NCBI GenBank assembly: GCA_030159075.1
Contig: BROG01000110.1
Location: forward strand, 1,028,501-1,092,500
DNA length: 64,000 nucleotides
DNA from: Atrina japonica
Taxonomy: Eukaryota; Mollusca; Bivalvia; Pterioida; Pinnidae
Direction of reading: 5' to 3'
The first letter of the stretch is position 1; each line of letters begins with the position of its first letter. Positions 1 to 10,600 of the stretch are shown here, one piece after another. Below the pieces are notes generated by a model. It was not told the origin of the DNA, did not search any database, and saw only the letters and a program-made list of their open reading frames with translations. The position numbers and the translations under genes are program-made.

Positions 1-233
1 AAAATGGTATCATACAAGGCCAAATAATATCTCTAAAGGTATAGCCGAAATCCGTCTAAGAGTAACCACTGTAAAAAAATGACTATCTTATCTTTAGAAA
101 AATTTTAGAATTTAAATGGTGTTAACAGTGCCAAATATTACTTTAGTATAAGATGAACAGCTGGTACCGAAATACCAGGTACTAGGTTTATGTATACCCT
201 CCGGGACTCAAACGGTCCACCAGCAGTGGTAAC
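1..233 (-). repeat. Dispersed ~450-bp repeat (family DR1), partial copy
   Basis: This stretch matches 2405-2730 on the same strand, and 48170-48545, 49676-49900, 49900-50225, 52580-52935 in inverse orientation. Shared landmarks are a palindromic-looking ACCAGGTACTAGGT-type segment, the string CTAAGAGTAACCACTGTAAAA, and a closing block that calls for ACTCAAACGGTCCACCAGCAG. No ORF is preserved. It could be a non-autonomous element or the UTR of a larger one; no terminal repeats were identified. Confidence 0.7.
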
Positions 234-240
234 GACCTAG

Positions 241-244
241 TATG

Positions 245-307
<63 letters not shown>
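241..307. repeat. (TA)n microsatellite
   Basis: A near-pure TA dinucleotide run follows the DR1 copy directly. Confidence 0.95.
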
Positions 308-310
<3 letters not shown>

Positions 311-1309
311 TGTCTATCAAGACAAAGTGGCACATCCTGGTTCTGTCCAAAACAATACTGTCTAATATAAAAAAAATGGTGGTGTGCAGGTAAAATATTT
401 TATCATATACAGCCTGTCATCCCCATTATGACTTGACTTAGATTCGTTTTTGTAAACATATGTCAGTTTATCTTGGTAGACTTAAAATATTCCATTATGT
501 GAGCTTTTACATGGTTACAGAGGGAAAAAGCATCTTAATGTGTCTTGAGGAAATTGTTGATATACAGTGTATTACATTGTGGTCAACTAACATTATACAT
601 CATGTTTCCAGTACTGTCTCATTCCTTGAAATAAATCTTTGGTAGATGAGTGGATTTCATTCACTTTGATTTAGTACACAAATATTTGAGATGTAGCTTT
701 TTTACAAATAATTATAGCACACAATTATGATGTATTTCTTTTCAAAATTCTGTTCACAATGTGGCATGTTTTATCAAGTTATTCATTTTCTTTTTATGTT
801 CCAAATATCAGAGGGGATGTGTTGGTAATTGGTTTTTGTTTGAGTGCAACATTCTGTCAAAAAGTCTGAAGTTTCTTTCCTTAAATTTGGTATAATGTTT
901 TATAATGATTAAAAAGAACGAGTTTGTTTATGGCTTATGTTTAGCAATATTTGCCAGAGTTATGTGACTTTTAAAGCTTTTAGAGACGGCTTAGCTCTCA
1001 GAAGTAGAGATTTTCATACACATCTGAGATAGATATGGATGTGTATGAAGACTCACATTGTAACCGTACATGCACCCTCTCAAAGTTTTGTTACATGTGT
1101 TTAGTTAACAATCGTCAAACTAACATTTGTTAGTTCAAATATTTTCAACCATTGGATGTAATGTTTATATGTTTTGTTAAGTAAATATATATTCAGATTA
1201 TAGATGTATACTAGTTGTTCAGTAGAAACTAATGTGTGTAATTTTTCCAGTAGTTCAATGTAATTTGATTTGAATAGTGTATTATGCCACATTAAACAAT
1301 TTTTCAGTT
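308..1309. other. No gene seen
   Basis: AT-rich sequence with only short chance ORFs. No splice-bounded exon, domain or recognisable repeat was found. Confidence 0.5.
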
Positions 1310-1522
1310 ATAAAGTGGCAGCTTGCTTTTAATGGTGGAGGAGAGAACTGAGTTACAATGTAACCCAGGAAGAGATGAACACCGACCTTCTGCATGTAAA
1401 TTGGCAAACTTTCTCACAAAAATCAGCTTAGGTTCCAGTAGGGCTTGAACCTGCACTGACCAGAAGTAAGAGACTTCATGGTTCAGAGCACGATGGTCTA
1501 ACCACTCGGCCACAGGGTCCCT
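1310..1522 (-). mobile_element. tRNA-derived SINE
   Basis: Read on the minus strand, the head (about 1522-1428) looks like a class II tRNA with an A box (TGGCCGAGTGGTTAGAC) and a B box (GGTTCAAGCCC). A body follows containing AAAGTTTGCCAATTTACATG and AGAAGGTCGGTGTTCATC. The same body, closely related, occurs in the SINE at 51224-51412, which supports a SINE over a functional tRNA gene. The ORF across it is incidental. Confidence 0.75.
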
Positions 1523-2149
1523 AGTTCACTATAAATAAATGTGTTTAACGAATGTCCAAAGCATATAGAAATATTACACATTTTATTACTTTATAACTGT
1601 AACACTTTGTCATGTCCACATGGTAAACATATGATATAGTTATTCAACTACATCATAAGGAAATTAAAGATATATGGTTTTAAAAAGTTTTATTTTATGT
1701 ATTTTTAACAAAGTTACATGCCCCACAGAGTTATAGCTCCCGGTCTGGTTCTGCTTCCAGGATGGTGTAAATACATATAAAACAAATGGACTTTCCCAAC
1801 GTGACAAATGTAATAATTCATTTATTTGTTAATTTTGAAGCAGTTGAACAAAAAATCAAATCAATGTATTCCAAAAAAAAAAAATTATCCAAATATTTAG
1901 GATAAATTTATCATGTCAAAACCAACTTGATAATCAGTGTGTTTTATATGTACGTTTTCAAAGCAGGTTATCAAACTCCATTCAAACTGCTGAAGCATGC
2001 AGAAAAAATTATTAAATTGTTATTTTACATATTTTTAAAATTTCATCTCACAAATTAAAATTCTCACCAGCTAAGAATAAAGCAAATGTCGAGCCTTATT
2101 ATAATCATTATAATTATCATTTTGCATATTTAGATATTAGAGGATTGTA
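1523..2149. other. No gene seen
   Basis: AT-rich, with a short poly-A tract near 1875. No feature supported. Confidence 0.5.
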
Positions 2150-2400
2150 GAAATCACAGATACCAAAGTATGAATGTTCAGGATGTCCAGGATACAATAT
2201 AAAAATCTGATTAATTTTTAAATGGACAAACATGGACCTCTGGAAATCCAGAGATGGGATCAGGTGCCATGGAGGAGTAAACATCCTCTGTTGACCTGTC
2301 ACACCTGCCGCGAGAGTCCACAGTCAAATGAAATGAATCAGGAATAAATCCTTGTCACAATTGGAACAGATGACTCTTGAAACCACCAACAAACAGATTG
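2150..2400 (-). mobile_element. 3' end of a Penelope-like element, fragment
   Basis: The reverse complement matches the 3' non-coding end shared by the Penelope-like copies at 16800-17060, 27890-28110 and 45910-46345: the variants of CGTTGGCGGTTGTTGAGACG, then CACCTGATCCCACC, GGTTTCCAGAGGTC, GTCCATTTT and CTGGACATTC. No coding part remains. Confidence 0.75.
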
Positions 2401-2404
2401 TAAA

Positions 2405-2730
2405 TATAACAAACATAACACCAAACTTATAATGCTCAAGACGATAGTTTCTGTCAATTAGACTTAATCAGTTGAGCTCCAATTTTAAATAAATTTTCTA
2501 AAAAGAAGATGGTATCAAACATGGCCAAACAATAAATCTAAACGTATAGCCAAAATCCTCTAAGAGTAACCACTGTAAAACGATGACTTTCTTAGTATTA
2601 GAATAATTTAGAATTTTAAATGGTGCTATCATTGCCAAATATTAATTTAGTATAAGATTATCAGCCGAAATACCAGGTACTAGGTTAATGTATACCATCA
2701 CGGACTCAAACGGTCCACCAGCAGTAATGT
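2405..2730 (-). repeat. DR1 dispersed repeat copy
   Basis: Second copy of the repeat at 1-233, longer at the side carrying AGACGATAGTTTCTGTCAAT. It directly abuts the Penelope-like 3' fragment. Inverse copies lie near the TPPP terminal exon. Confidence 0.7.
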
Positions 2731-3289
2731 TATTCTTGATCACGTCATAATTTAAGCGAGTCAAAGCAAATTAATATGTAACAATTTTCTCCTGGACACT
2801 GAAAAACCGATTTTTAAATTGTCTAGAGGACATAGACAGGATAGAAAGGCATGGTCTCATGAAATCAAGAGGAATTTACGATTGGACCTAATTTGAATCC
2901 AGACATTGAAAATGTCGGTTGCTTATTTACCTGAATTAGTTCACCTTTCAAATAAAAATTATTGGATACCGCCGTCTAAACATGATTTTGGTTTGATTTT
3001 TGACAATGTTTTCAGAATTCCCTACTCTCATTATTAATGTTGGGCATGGCTAGTTTTTGTTTTGAATATTGGAACAGTAGACGAGTATTGTGGGTGTATT
3101 GGATTAAAAAAAAATATTGACAATTAAAATGCTCTTTACATTGACTTTTTCATTTCAATTTTCAAATATATTTTGAAGATTGCCAAAGTTACGATTCAAA
3201 GAACATTGAAAAAATTTTGAATTCGTGATAATGTTGCTAAGCAATAATATCGCAAATTCAAATGAATTGCTACAAATAACATTTCACAT
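2731..3289. other. No gene seen
   Basis: No exon or repeat signal recognised. Confidence 0.45.
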
Positions 3290-3477
3290 TCAGTGCTTGT
3301 CATCCGATTTGTATGGTCTGGTGTCCTTGTAGTTGCCAAACTGTACGGTATCTTCTATTTTATTTACCTTTCCAGTTATGCTTTCCCCATTTGCAGAAGA
3401 ATTAAACCTTTCTTTTGACTTCCTTCATACTTAAAATGCCTATCAACTCCATACGGACATAACTCTTTACCGTGCAC
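3290..3477 (-). pseudogene. TPPP (p25-alpha)-like terminal exon, frameshifted
   Basis: The minus strand aligns by eye with the terminal exon of the TPPP gene at 49451-49636. It has an acceptor (TTTATAG before GTGCACGG) and encodes a diverged version of the conserved C-terminal block: VDRHFKYEGSQK, then a frame change in the run at about 3410, then ERFNSSANG, ITGKVNKIEDT and FGNYKD-type sequence before a TGA at 3292-3290. In TPPP the corresponding block is [18 protein letters not shown] with [10 protein letters not shown]. The one-base loss breaks the frame, so I call a pseudogene or retained fragment of a diverged paralogue; an assembly error would make it a live exon. I did not find the two upstream coding exons nearby. 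Confidence 0.6.
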
Positions 3478-4724
3478 CTATAAATAATTACAATAAGACA
3501 TATTAGAATTATTTTGTGCAGCCATTTCCGTTCCGCAACTGCGAATCAAATTAAAATTCGAGCTCAACTGCAGAAGTATTTTTTGACATAAACCATTTTG
3601 AGCACCCCCCCCCCGGATTTTTCATTTTTGCAAAAAGATAACTTAAGTATATGTTAAAATATAAGCAGACTTAACATTTTCTAGTTAAACCATATAGGAG
3701 TTTCATACAGGAGACTTTAATGCTAGGGTTTCTGATAAAAAGGATTTAAAGGATAAAAATGAATTATCCAACTTTGAACAGTTAACCGATGTAGGTAAAT
3801 AAGATTTATATGATATCAAAGTAAACGGAATTAATGGTGACAAAAATATAAAAAGCTACGGAAATCAGTTATTGGATTTTTGTAAAACTAACAGTTTATA
3901 TATCATGTATACAATTTATATATATTCTAATGTGAGAATGTTGCCAGTGTTTTATGTGTAGTTCCGTTTCCAAACCAAAAGCCTATAAATCTATCGAAAA
4001 AAACCCAATAATAATAATAACTTAAAAAAAGACAGAAAAACACACGACATTTTGGGAGAACAAATGCGGATTTGTATATTGTACAGAGGTTTTAACAAAG
4101 GTAAAACAAATTTTAACGTATAAGAAAATTATTTGGCACATACTTATAAATAAGCTTTGAAATCACATTTATTGATGAACACAGATGTTTGATAACTCTT
4201 CGTTTAATAGCAATGTATCACATTTCTCCTCGAGATTTGTGTTTTATTTGTTTTATGATATTTTGGCTTGTAACTTAGACTGAGCTGCTTGCTAAAAAAT
4301 CATTATTACGTGGGATAAGCTCAGATAACTTCTGAGGACCTTACAAAGAAAAATATATATAGTTACTATATGGGACCGTGCATCTTATTAATTATTTTGA
4401 AAACATATATAAAATATTCCTAACTGGGCTTCTGTTAGATCAGTTGCTGAGTCCAGAAGTATATATCTTTATATTAAAAGATTGTCCTTATAAGAAGAAG
4501 GGATAGGAAAAGCTTGTTCAGCCACGTCTAATCCTTGTCTTACCTATGATCTTTACAAGATATAAAAGACATATAATCACTGGTTCATTAGGAAAAATAT
4601 TTAGAAGTGTACTAAGGTTTGGTCCTTTTTGGCCATTGGGGGTCCAAGCGGGTCATCCGCGGTATAGCTCATGATTAGGCCTAGTATATGCATGGTTTTG
4701 TGTCCCTGGGTAATATTTCTATCG
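3478..4724. other. No gene seen
   Basis: AT-rich sequence with no supported exon. A short poly-C tract lies at about 3605-3615. Confidence 0.45.
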
Positions 4725-4925
4725 TAGTAAAGTGACGGAGGTAGCATTTCTACGGCGGGTCAATTTTTCACGTTACACCGGAAAGAAGTTGGTTTCTTCC
4801 CAGGTGCATTTAAATCGGGTTCTCCCCTTCATTATTAAAAATTACTGCCACCATATTACTGAAAAATCGTTGAATGTGGCGTATAACAATATTCAAATTC
4901 AAATTAAAATTTCGAATTGAACCAG
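4725..4925 (+). mobile_element. SINE 3' part, degenerate
   Basis: The end resembles the tail of the SINE at 51224-51412: a TTCTCCCC motif, TTAAAAATTACTGCCACCAT, then TGAAAAATCGTTGAATGTGG and repeated CAAATT tail units. The head is not recognisable. Confidence 0.5.
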
Positions 4926-5064
4926 TGCGTGTTACAACTGAAATAATGAAGAAAATCTCTCTCGTTCATACGAAGTCTTTACAACAGTAATCCAGAAAGA
5001 CTGAGGTCATTGTAATGGGGTAGAGGACAGATAACAAAATACTGAAATTTTTCTGTAATGTAAC

Positions 5065-5070
5065 TTTATT
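5065..5070 (-). terminator. Candidate poly(A) signal for the 273-aa gene
   Basis: AATAAA on the minus strand. The surrounding segment (about 4950-5300) is homologous to 13420-13830 downstream of the paralogue, which carries AATAAA at about 13529. This suggests both duplicated genes kept their 3' UTR end, although the stop codon lies 1.9 kb away here. Confidence 0.4.
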
Positions 5071-5879
5071 TGCTATATAAATACAAATATTTTAACTAGT
5101 TTTTCTACAACATGTGTGAAAATCCAATATTTTGTATGGCCAGAGATGGTATTGAATCTTTTATGCCGAATGTGACGAGGGATTAATTGATTCTTGTTTT
5201 ATTTAAATTGAACCGTCGACTCACGTCGGGAATGATCTTCTGCAGGTCCGTACTTATATAGTGTCTCTAGAACAAACTGGTAAACTGTATTATATATGTA
5301 TGTATTACACTATATTTAATTATATTCATTATAATTTTCATGCAGAATCATGCGTACTATATACAGGCAAAACAATCTAATATCGTCGGTATAGGATGAC
5401 TACATTTATCAGCTATTCAATCAAAAAAGCAAAATTATACAAAATATACATATTCAATAATTAATAGTGTTCATTTATTATTATTATATGTATAAAGGAC
5501 CGGGGTTCCCCTGACCGAATTATGAATCACATTTGATATGACGAAAGAGTTTATCTGAAAGGTCATTGCATACGGAAATACAGGCGGATTTTTTAAGGTA
5601 AGGGAAACTAAAATTCTAATAAAACAAATAACTTCGAAAAGAAGATCTTTCACAACGTTTCACGTGTTTGATAATGTATTTGAACACACATTTTATCATA
5701 TTCTCGTCTATATGTCATCGGACAAATATCATCACTGTGGCAGCTTATATCGCTTTAATACTTTTGAACCACATGATAAGATATATTTTAGCATTAATGT
5801 AATCCAGCAATCCAGGTTTGATAGATAAAACAAGATCTAATTCCAAAGGAAGTATGGAAGGGACATGTGAAAAAAAAAT

Positions 5880-6366
5880 TATCTCTTGCGCACGACTAAA
5901 TACTATTTTTCTTCAAAAATTATGTCGTGCACACGACTTAATATTTTTTTTCTCTCATTTGTTATGTCGTGCGCACGACTTAATATTTTTTTTCTCTCAT
6001 TTGTTATGTCGTGCGCACGACTTAATGTTTTTTTTCTCTCATTTGTTATGTCGTTCGCACGACTTAATGATTTTTTCTCTCATTTGTTATGTCGTGCACA
6101 CGATGATGTTGATGTTATTTGTTATGTCGTGCGCACGATGATGTTGATGTTATTTGTTATGTCGTGCGCACGATGATGTTGATGTTATTTGTTATTTCGT
6201 GCGCACGATGATGTTGATGTTATTTGTTATGTCGTGCGCACGATGATGTTGATGTTATTTGTTATGTCGTGCGCACGATGATGTTGATGTTATTTGTTAT
6301 GTCGTGCGCACGATGCTGTTTATGTTATTTGTTATGTCGTGCGCACGATGATGTTGATGTTATTTT
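5880..6366. repeat. Array of palindromic GTCGTGCGCACGAC units
   Basis: About five units of ~42 bp (5885-6090), each a 14-bp perfect or near-perfect palindrome (GTCGTGCGCACGAC) followed by a T-rich spacer, pass into about eight units of exactly 35 bp (6091-6366) carrying GTCGTGCGCACGATGATG. Long ORFs through it are by-products of the repeat. The left flank (AAGTATGGAAGGGACATGTG) loosely resembles the end of the palindromic MITE at 28195-28501. Confidence 0.85.
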
Positions 6367-6898
6367 TACAATTGTTAATCTATGTGTTTTATACTGTCAA
6401 TAGGAATGGCATCAGCTCGAGTTTAGACCGACATATACTTCTGTATGACTTTGAAATGCTTCAGTGTGCGGTACAGGTAATTACTGACAGAATGTGACGA
6501 TCTGTAATAGGTTATTCTTTATATTATCGGTGCCATTGTTGGACTAGCCAGCATTTCTCACGGTTCGTTCATAGAAATATATCCCTTCCGGAGGACTAAC
6601 TGATGAAAGTGGCATAAATAACACATAACACATACATTAACATGCAAACACACACCCAAACCCAAACATTTCGAAAGAAATGCTACATGAATGAGTGAAA
6701 AACTATAAAACTAAACTACCAACGAAACAGAGAAATGTGAATAAATAAAATAACACTAATAAAACTTTATAGCACTACAATAAAATTTGACTCCATTTTG
6801 TCGGCGTCGTTGGTCAGTTTTAGTGCTTTATATTCCGTTTCATGACTTGTGTTGCCAAGAACCGACACCCTTGTATGTATAATGATGTTGGTTTAAGT

Positions 6899-6936
<38 letters not shown>
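6899..6936. repeat. (TA)n microsatellite
   Basis: TA dinucleotide run with one TG interruption. Confidence 0.9.
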
Positions 6937-7002
6937 AGAAAGTAAATCGTTCAGATACATATGCATCCTTTTCTCAGTATCTCAGAGTTTTGGAAAAATG
7001 TT

Positions 7003-7036
7003 CTAACTGCATATATAATACTTGAAACGTCTATCC
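7003..7036 (-). CDS. Exon 3: terminal EDRRF motif and stop
   Basis: 34 nt after the acceptor ATTCCAG. It completes the split E codon and ends DRRFKYYICS with TAG. The DRR(F/W) plus Cys ending is typical of a dermatopontin repeat. Confidence 0.75.
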
Positions 7037-7121
7037 CTGGAATGAAAAAAAACATATTTGTCATTAGATTTAAATGGTCGGCTGGCAAACACACACGCAC
7101 ACACACACACACAAACACACG

Positions 7122-7160
<39 letters not shown>

Positions 7161-8262
7161 TACATACATTTTTGTGTACACTATCTATACATTTTGTGCA
7201 ACAACACTTAATTTCAAAATTTGACGACAAATATTGCAATCCAATGTAAACGGAAATAATATCCAACAGACTCTTCATATCATTATAAACTTATCTTAAA
7301 ACAGTAAAATAGATATGAAAGGATAATAGGATTATACACTAGCTGTTTCCGTGGAATTTAACAGAAAAGTAAGGACACTCGACAGGCTAATTTTAATTTA
7401 ATATGTTGTAGTAAGGAGTGTGACTCAGTGTGATGCAATTGTAATTTTCGGAAAGCAAATATGACAAGCCCTTCATTCATTCTTTATTTCAAATATATCG
7501 ACATTTTTAATCTTAAGATAAATATAATTTCACTTTATCTTGCAAACTGTTGGGGAATTTATTGCCTATTTCTTACATTGATAAATCAATTTTGTCATAA
7601 TAATCATTACTGATTTTTGTAAATGAAAAATGAGGTCTTATTCTTAAAATTAGAAAAAGGATATTTCAATATTAGAAATGATGCTTTGACATAAATGTCC
7701 TCCAAAGGGACGTATAGTTATACGAAAAAAAACCCAGTAAAACACGCAATATTCACAAATGTTCGGCCCCTTGACCTTTATCAAGTGAAAGACGAAAATA
7801 TGTATAATAGTTACATAGTATTAAGTCTGCACAATACACAGCTTCATAGCAAATGTTTCTAGATGTTTACATGTTTGTCGTCTTTCACTTGATAAAGGCC
7901 AAGAGACCGAAATTTGTGAATATTGAGTGTTTTACTGATTTTTTTCGTACTCTCCAGTGACTTGTTAGCAAGCGAACTTACTCTCTCTTGTTGTCGTGTA
8001 CACTATGCATTCCTCTTATTGTATAACCAGATGGAACTACATAGCGGACATTCTTATCATAATTGTTCTGATAGGCAGTCCAGCTACAGACCACTCCAAT
8101 TCCTGAAATATTTATGAAATATAATGCAGACATTATTACTGAAATTACTCAGAATTCAAAATAGCGAGACATTAGAGCGATGAGATTCAAAGACAGGCAT
8201 TGGAATTTAAAGATACTCGTAACACAACCTATAACGAAGTATGAAATCTTATTTTACAGCTA

Positions 8263-8344
<82 letters not shown>

Positions 8345-8502
8345 TATAACGGCCACCTCTGTTTAAGGATAACATGTTTACAGTTTTTTCAACTCCTTTG
8401 ACTGCATACTTCAACTAAATTGAACCTGTGTATAAGGGTCTCCTGCACATAAAGGTAAATATTTTCTGGTCCCTTGGATGGCCCCTATATACAGGTTTCA
8501 CT

Positions 8503-8582
<80 letters not shown>

Positions 8583-10086
8583 GTATATATGTATAACGTT
8601 TTCTCATTTAAACCTATTTTCCTCTCCAGTTAATGTGGGTTTTTGATAAAAACTAGGTGTAAATGAAAAAAAAAGTTTTAAGTTATGTAGATTTGGCGTA
8701 GCAACAAGAGAACAATTAGGTTCAACACGTTACTGTTATTTTGGCATCAACTGGTATCCTAGCTTAATGAATGTTAACATGCCCATGTTCAGTCTGTTTT
8801 AATGGATAAATTGGGCACTTCGTTAATAGGTTGGAAACCGAAATGAGTCTAAATGACCAAACACCCCTTTTCATATAATGAACAATAAAAATACCAAATA
8901 TTTACATGAAGTGTAAATCATATTAATTATCATTTCGTTACATTCCTTAATTTGTACATTAGCACAATCCATTTTGGTACCAATCAGCTCCGATCTAATT
9001 TGGATTTGTGTCCAGCATTTATTGGATGTTGAGAAAAATTAGGTTTAACTTCACCAAAATTACATTGATACTCATTTATCTTATTTTGAGGCATTTAACA
9101 TAATTTTCCTCCAGTCTTTTGAGCTAAGAGGCATGCAAGCTGTCAAAATGGGTGTTTTAAGTTTAAAATATTTGACGTATATACAGATAAAAAATGTTTA
9201 TGAAAAAAATCCTTGGTTGAATAAACTATGTCGGCGTATTTCATTCTTTCTAGGCATATATGCATGATATGTTTAAATTTTCTACTGCAATATATCTTCA
9301 AAGTTTTGTTGTAATCTTGGGTTTAAATCATAGACTGCATCAACGGAAAGTTTATCCACATATTGAAATCAACGTGTAATAAAATTTACTATATATTCCT
9401 TTCGAGGCATACAACCTACCTTTCGCATAGTTATATGCAGAATTTGCCTTGGTTTGAGCAGTAGTAATTCTTCCGCTCAGAGATCTGTAACTTGATACTT
9501 CTCTGTCGAGACGATTTTTCGCATACGTTAAACTTGATATTTGCGATTTCATATTGGGAAGAGAAGACAATTCTTTTTTAATCAGAGTGTAATTTCCACT
9601 TAATTGCCTAACAGCTGCATGAATGTCGTCCACTTCTTTTCCTTGTTTAGACATCTTTAATTCTACTGCTTCGTCCTTGTTTTGTATATCTGTCAAGGTA
9701 TTGTTGATAATTGTGAGATGATTTTTCATATTGTTGTGTAAATTTTCAACCAAATATTTAGTATCGTTCGCCTCCTGTACCAACTGGTTCAATACGTTGT
9801 TCATGTCGTTCTTCAGTGAACGATCTTGTACACCATTCAATGCGTTTTTCCATGTAGAGTTTAATATCTCTATTTCATTTCGTGTATGACTTTTTTCAGT
9901 CATAAGAGTTTTACGAATTTCCTCCATAAATGTATGCATCTCATTTCTCACAAATGTAATTATTCTTTGTTCAATTTCGTCGATACTGTTAAAGCATATT
10001 TCGCCATGTTTTGGGTACACGGCCTGAGATGAAATTGATCCACAGAAAGCCACAATAAAAACAGTGCTAATATGAATACTGTTCAT
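7003..10086 (-). CDS. Secreted coiled-coil protein with dermatopontin-like C-terminus (gene span, 3 exons)
   Basis: Coding join on the minus strand: 10086-9420, 8102-7982, 7036-7003, giving 273 aa plus TAG. Residues 1-21 form a signal peptide (hydrophobic VFIVAFCG). About 25-220 is a heptad-rich coiled coil with N-glycosylation sequons. About 223-273 is one Cys-containing domain (CSWTAYQNNYDKNVRYVVP, GMHSVHDNKREDRRF) resembling a single dermatopontin/amebocyte-aggregation-factor repeat. Splice phases agree exactly (1, then 2), and donor/acceptor sites are AAAG/GTAGGT, TTTCAG/GA, GA/GTAAGT and CCAG/GG. It is presumably an extracellular or haemolymph protein; adhesion or recognition is inference. 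It is a tandem paralogue of the gene at 14160-22289, with matching ends and 121- and 34-nt exons but lacking that gene's internal repeats. Confidence 0.8.
7088..7160. repeat. (CA)n/(TA)n compound microsatellite in intron 2 flank
   Basis: CA repeats with CGCA interruptions followed by TA repeats, in intron 2 of the 273-aa gene just upstream of exon 3. Confidence 0.9.
7722..7948. mobile_element. Foldback MITE in intron 2
   Basis: About 75-bp inverted arms: the left begins CGAAAAAAAACCCAGTAAAA and runs to TCAAGTGAAAGACG, and the right is its reverse complement with few mismatches. The spacer is ~80 bp. There is no ORF. It lies wholly within intron 2 of the 273-aa gene. Confidence 0.8.
7982..8102 (-). 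CDS. Exon 2: dermatopontin-like segment
   Basis: 121 nt between TATTTCAG and GTAAGT. It encodes IGVVCSWTAYQNNYDK and VVPSGYTIRGMHSVHDN. It is the same length and phase as 15489-15609. Confidence 0.8.
8270..8339. repeat. (GA)n microsatellite
   Basis: Pure GA run in intron 1 of the 273-aa gene. Confidence 0.95.
8503..8592. repeat. (TA)n microsatellite
   Basis: Long TA run with TG interruptions at its 3' side, also in intron 1. Confidence 0.95.
9420..10086 (-). CDS. Exon 1: signal peptide and coiled coil
   Basis: It starts at an ATG whose N-terminus matches the paralogue (HISTVFIVA, SSQAVYPKHG, CFNSIDEIEQ). The 667 nt end in phase 1 at AAAG/GTAGGT. Codons read past the donor (to 9352) are intron. 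The 5' flank shares CATCCGACTGC with the paralogue's upstream region. Confidence 0.8.
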
Positions 10087-10492
10087 GATTTCTAAATTAT
10101 ATAGATTCAGTGTCCATCCGACTGCTTAATCCTAGAAGTTTTGTTTAAATCAACGTTTGCCGGAACAAGGAAGTTAATAGGTTTCGTGAAAGAGCCAATA
10201 CTATGTCATATAAAATAGTTATCCCCTTGACAGTATAGACAAGATAATTGCAATTCTATGACTTCTATGTTTAAATATTTTGACCCTATATACCCAATAC
10301 TCAAGCTCAACTAGCGTTTATTATTTAAAGTTGAAAACATAATTTAAGCTGCAATAGGACATTTTTACATGTATATTGCGTACAATTAATATTAAAAATA
10401 TTACTTAAAGTGTCAGTCACACATAGAACACAGAAGATAAAAGTAATAGCTGCATAATGTTCCCGCAAGTCGGTTTCCTGTTCTTCGGATGA

Positions 10493-10600
10493 CCAAAACT
10501 TGAAACCCTCACCGGCATTTTGTGACGTCTCCATATGAATAAAAGATTCTTGAGTGGGACGTTACAACAACGTTATCTAGATCTCAGTATCATGCCAACT
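10493..10600 (+). mobile_element. SINE 3' fragment
   Basis: Carries the conserved end GTGACGTCTCCATATGA plus ATTCTTGAGTGGGACGTTA, as in the full SINE at 47460-47746 (there inverted). The tRNA-like head is absent. Confidence 0.65.

Noticed and set aside
1428..1522. Possible tRNA-Ser/Leu gene
   Set aside because: Head of a SINE: the body after it is shared with other SINE copies and the cloverleaf stems are poor.
5818..6497. Three overlapping ORFs of 67-107 aa
   Set aside because: Generated by the palindromic 42/35-bp repeat array.
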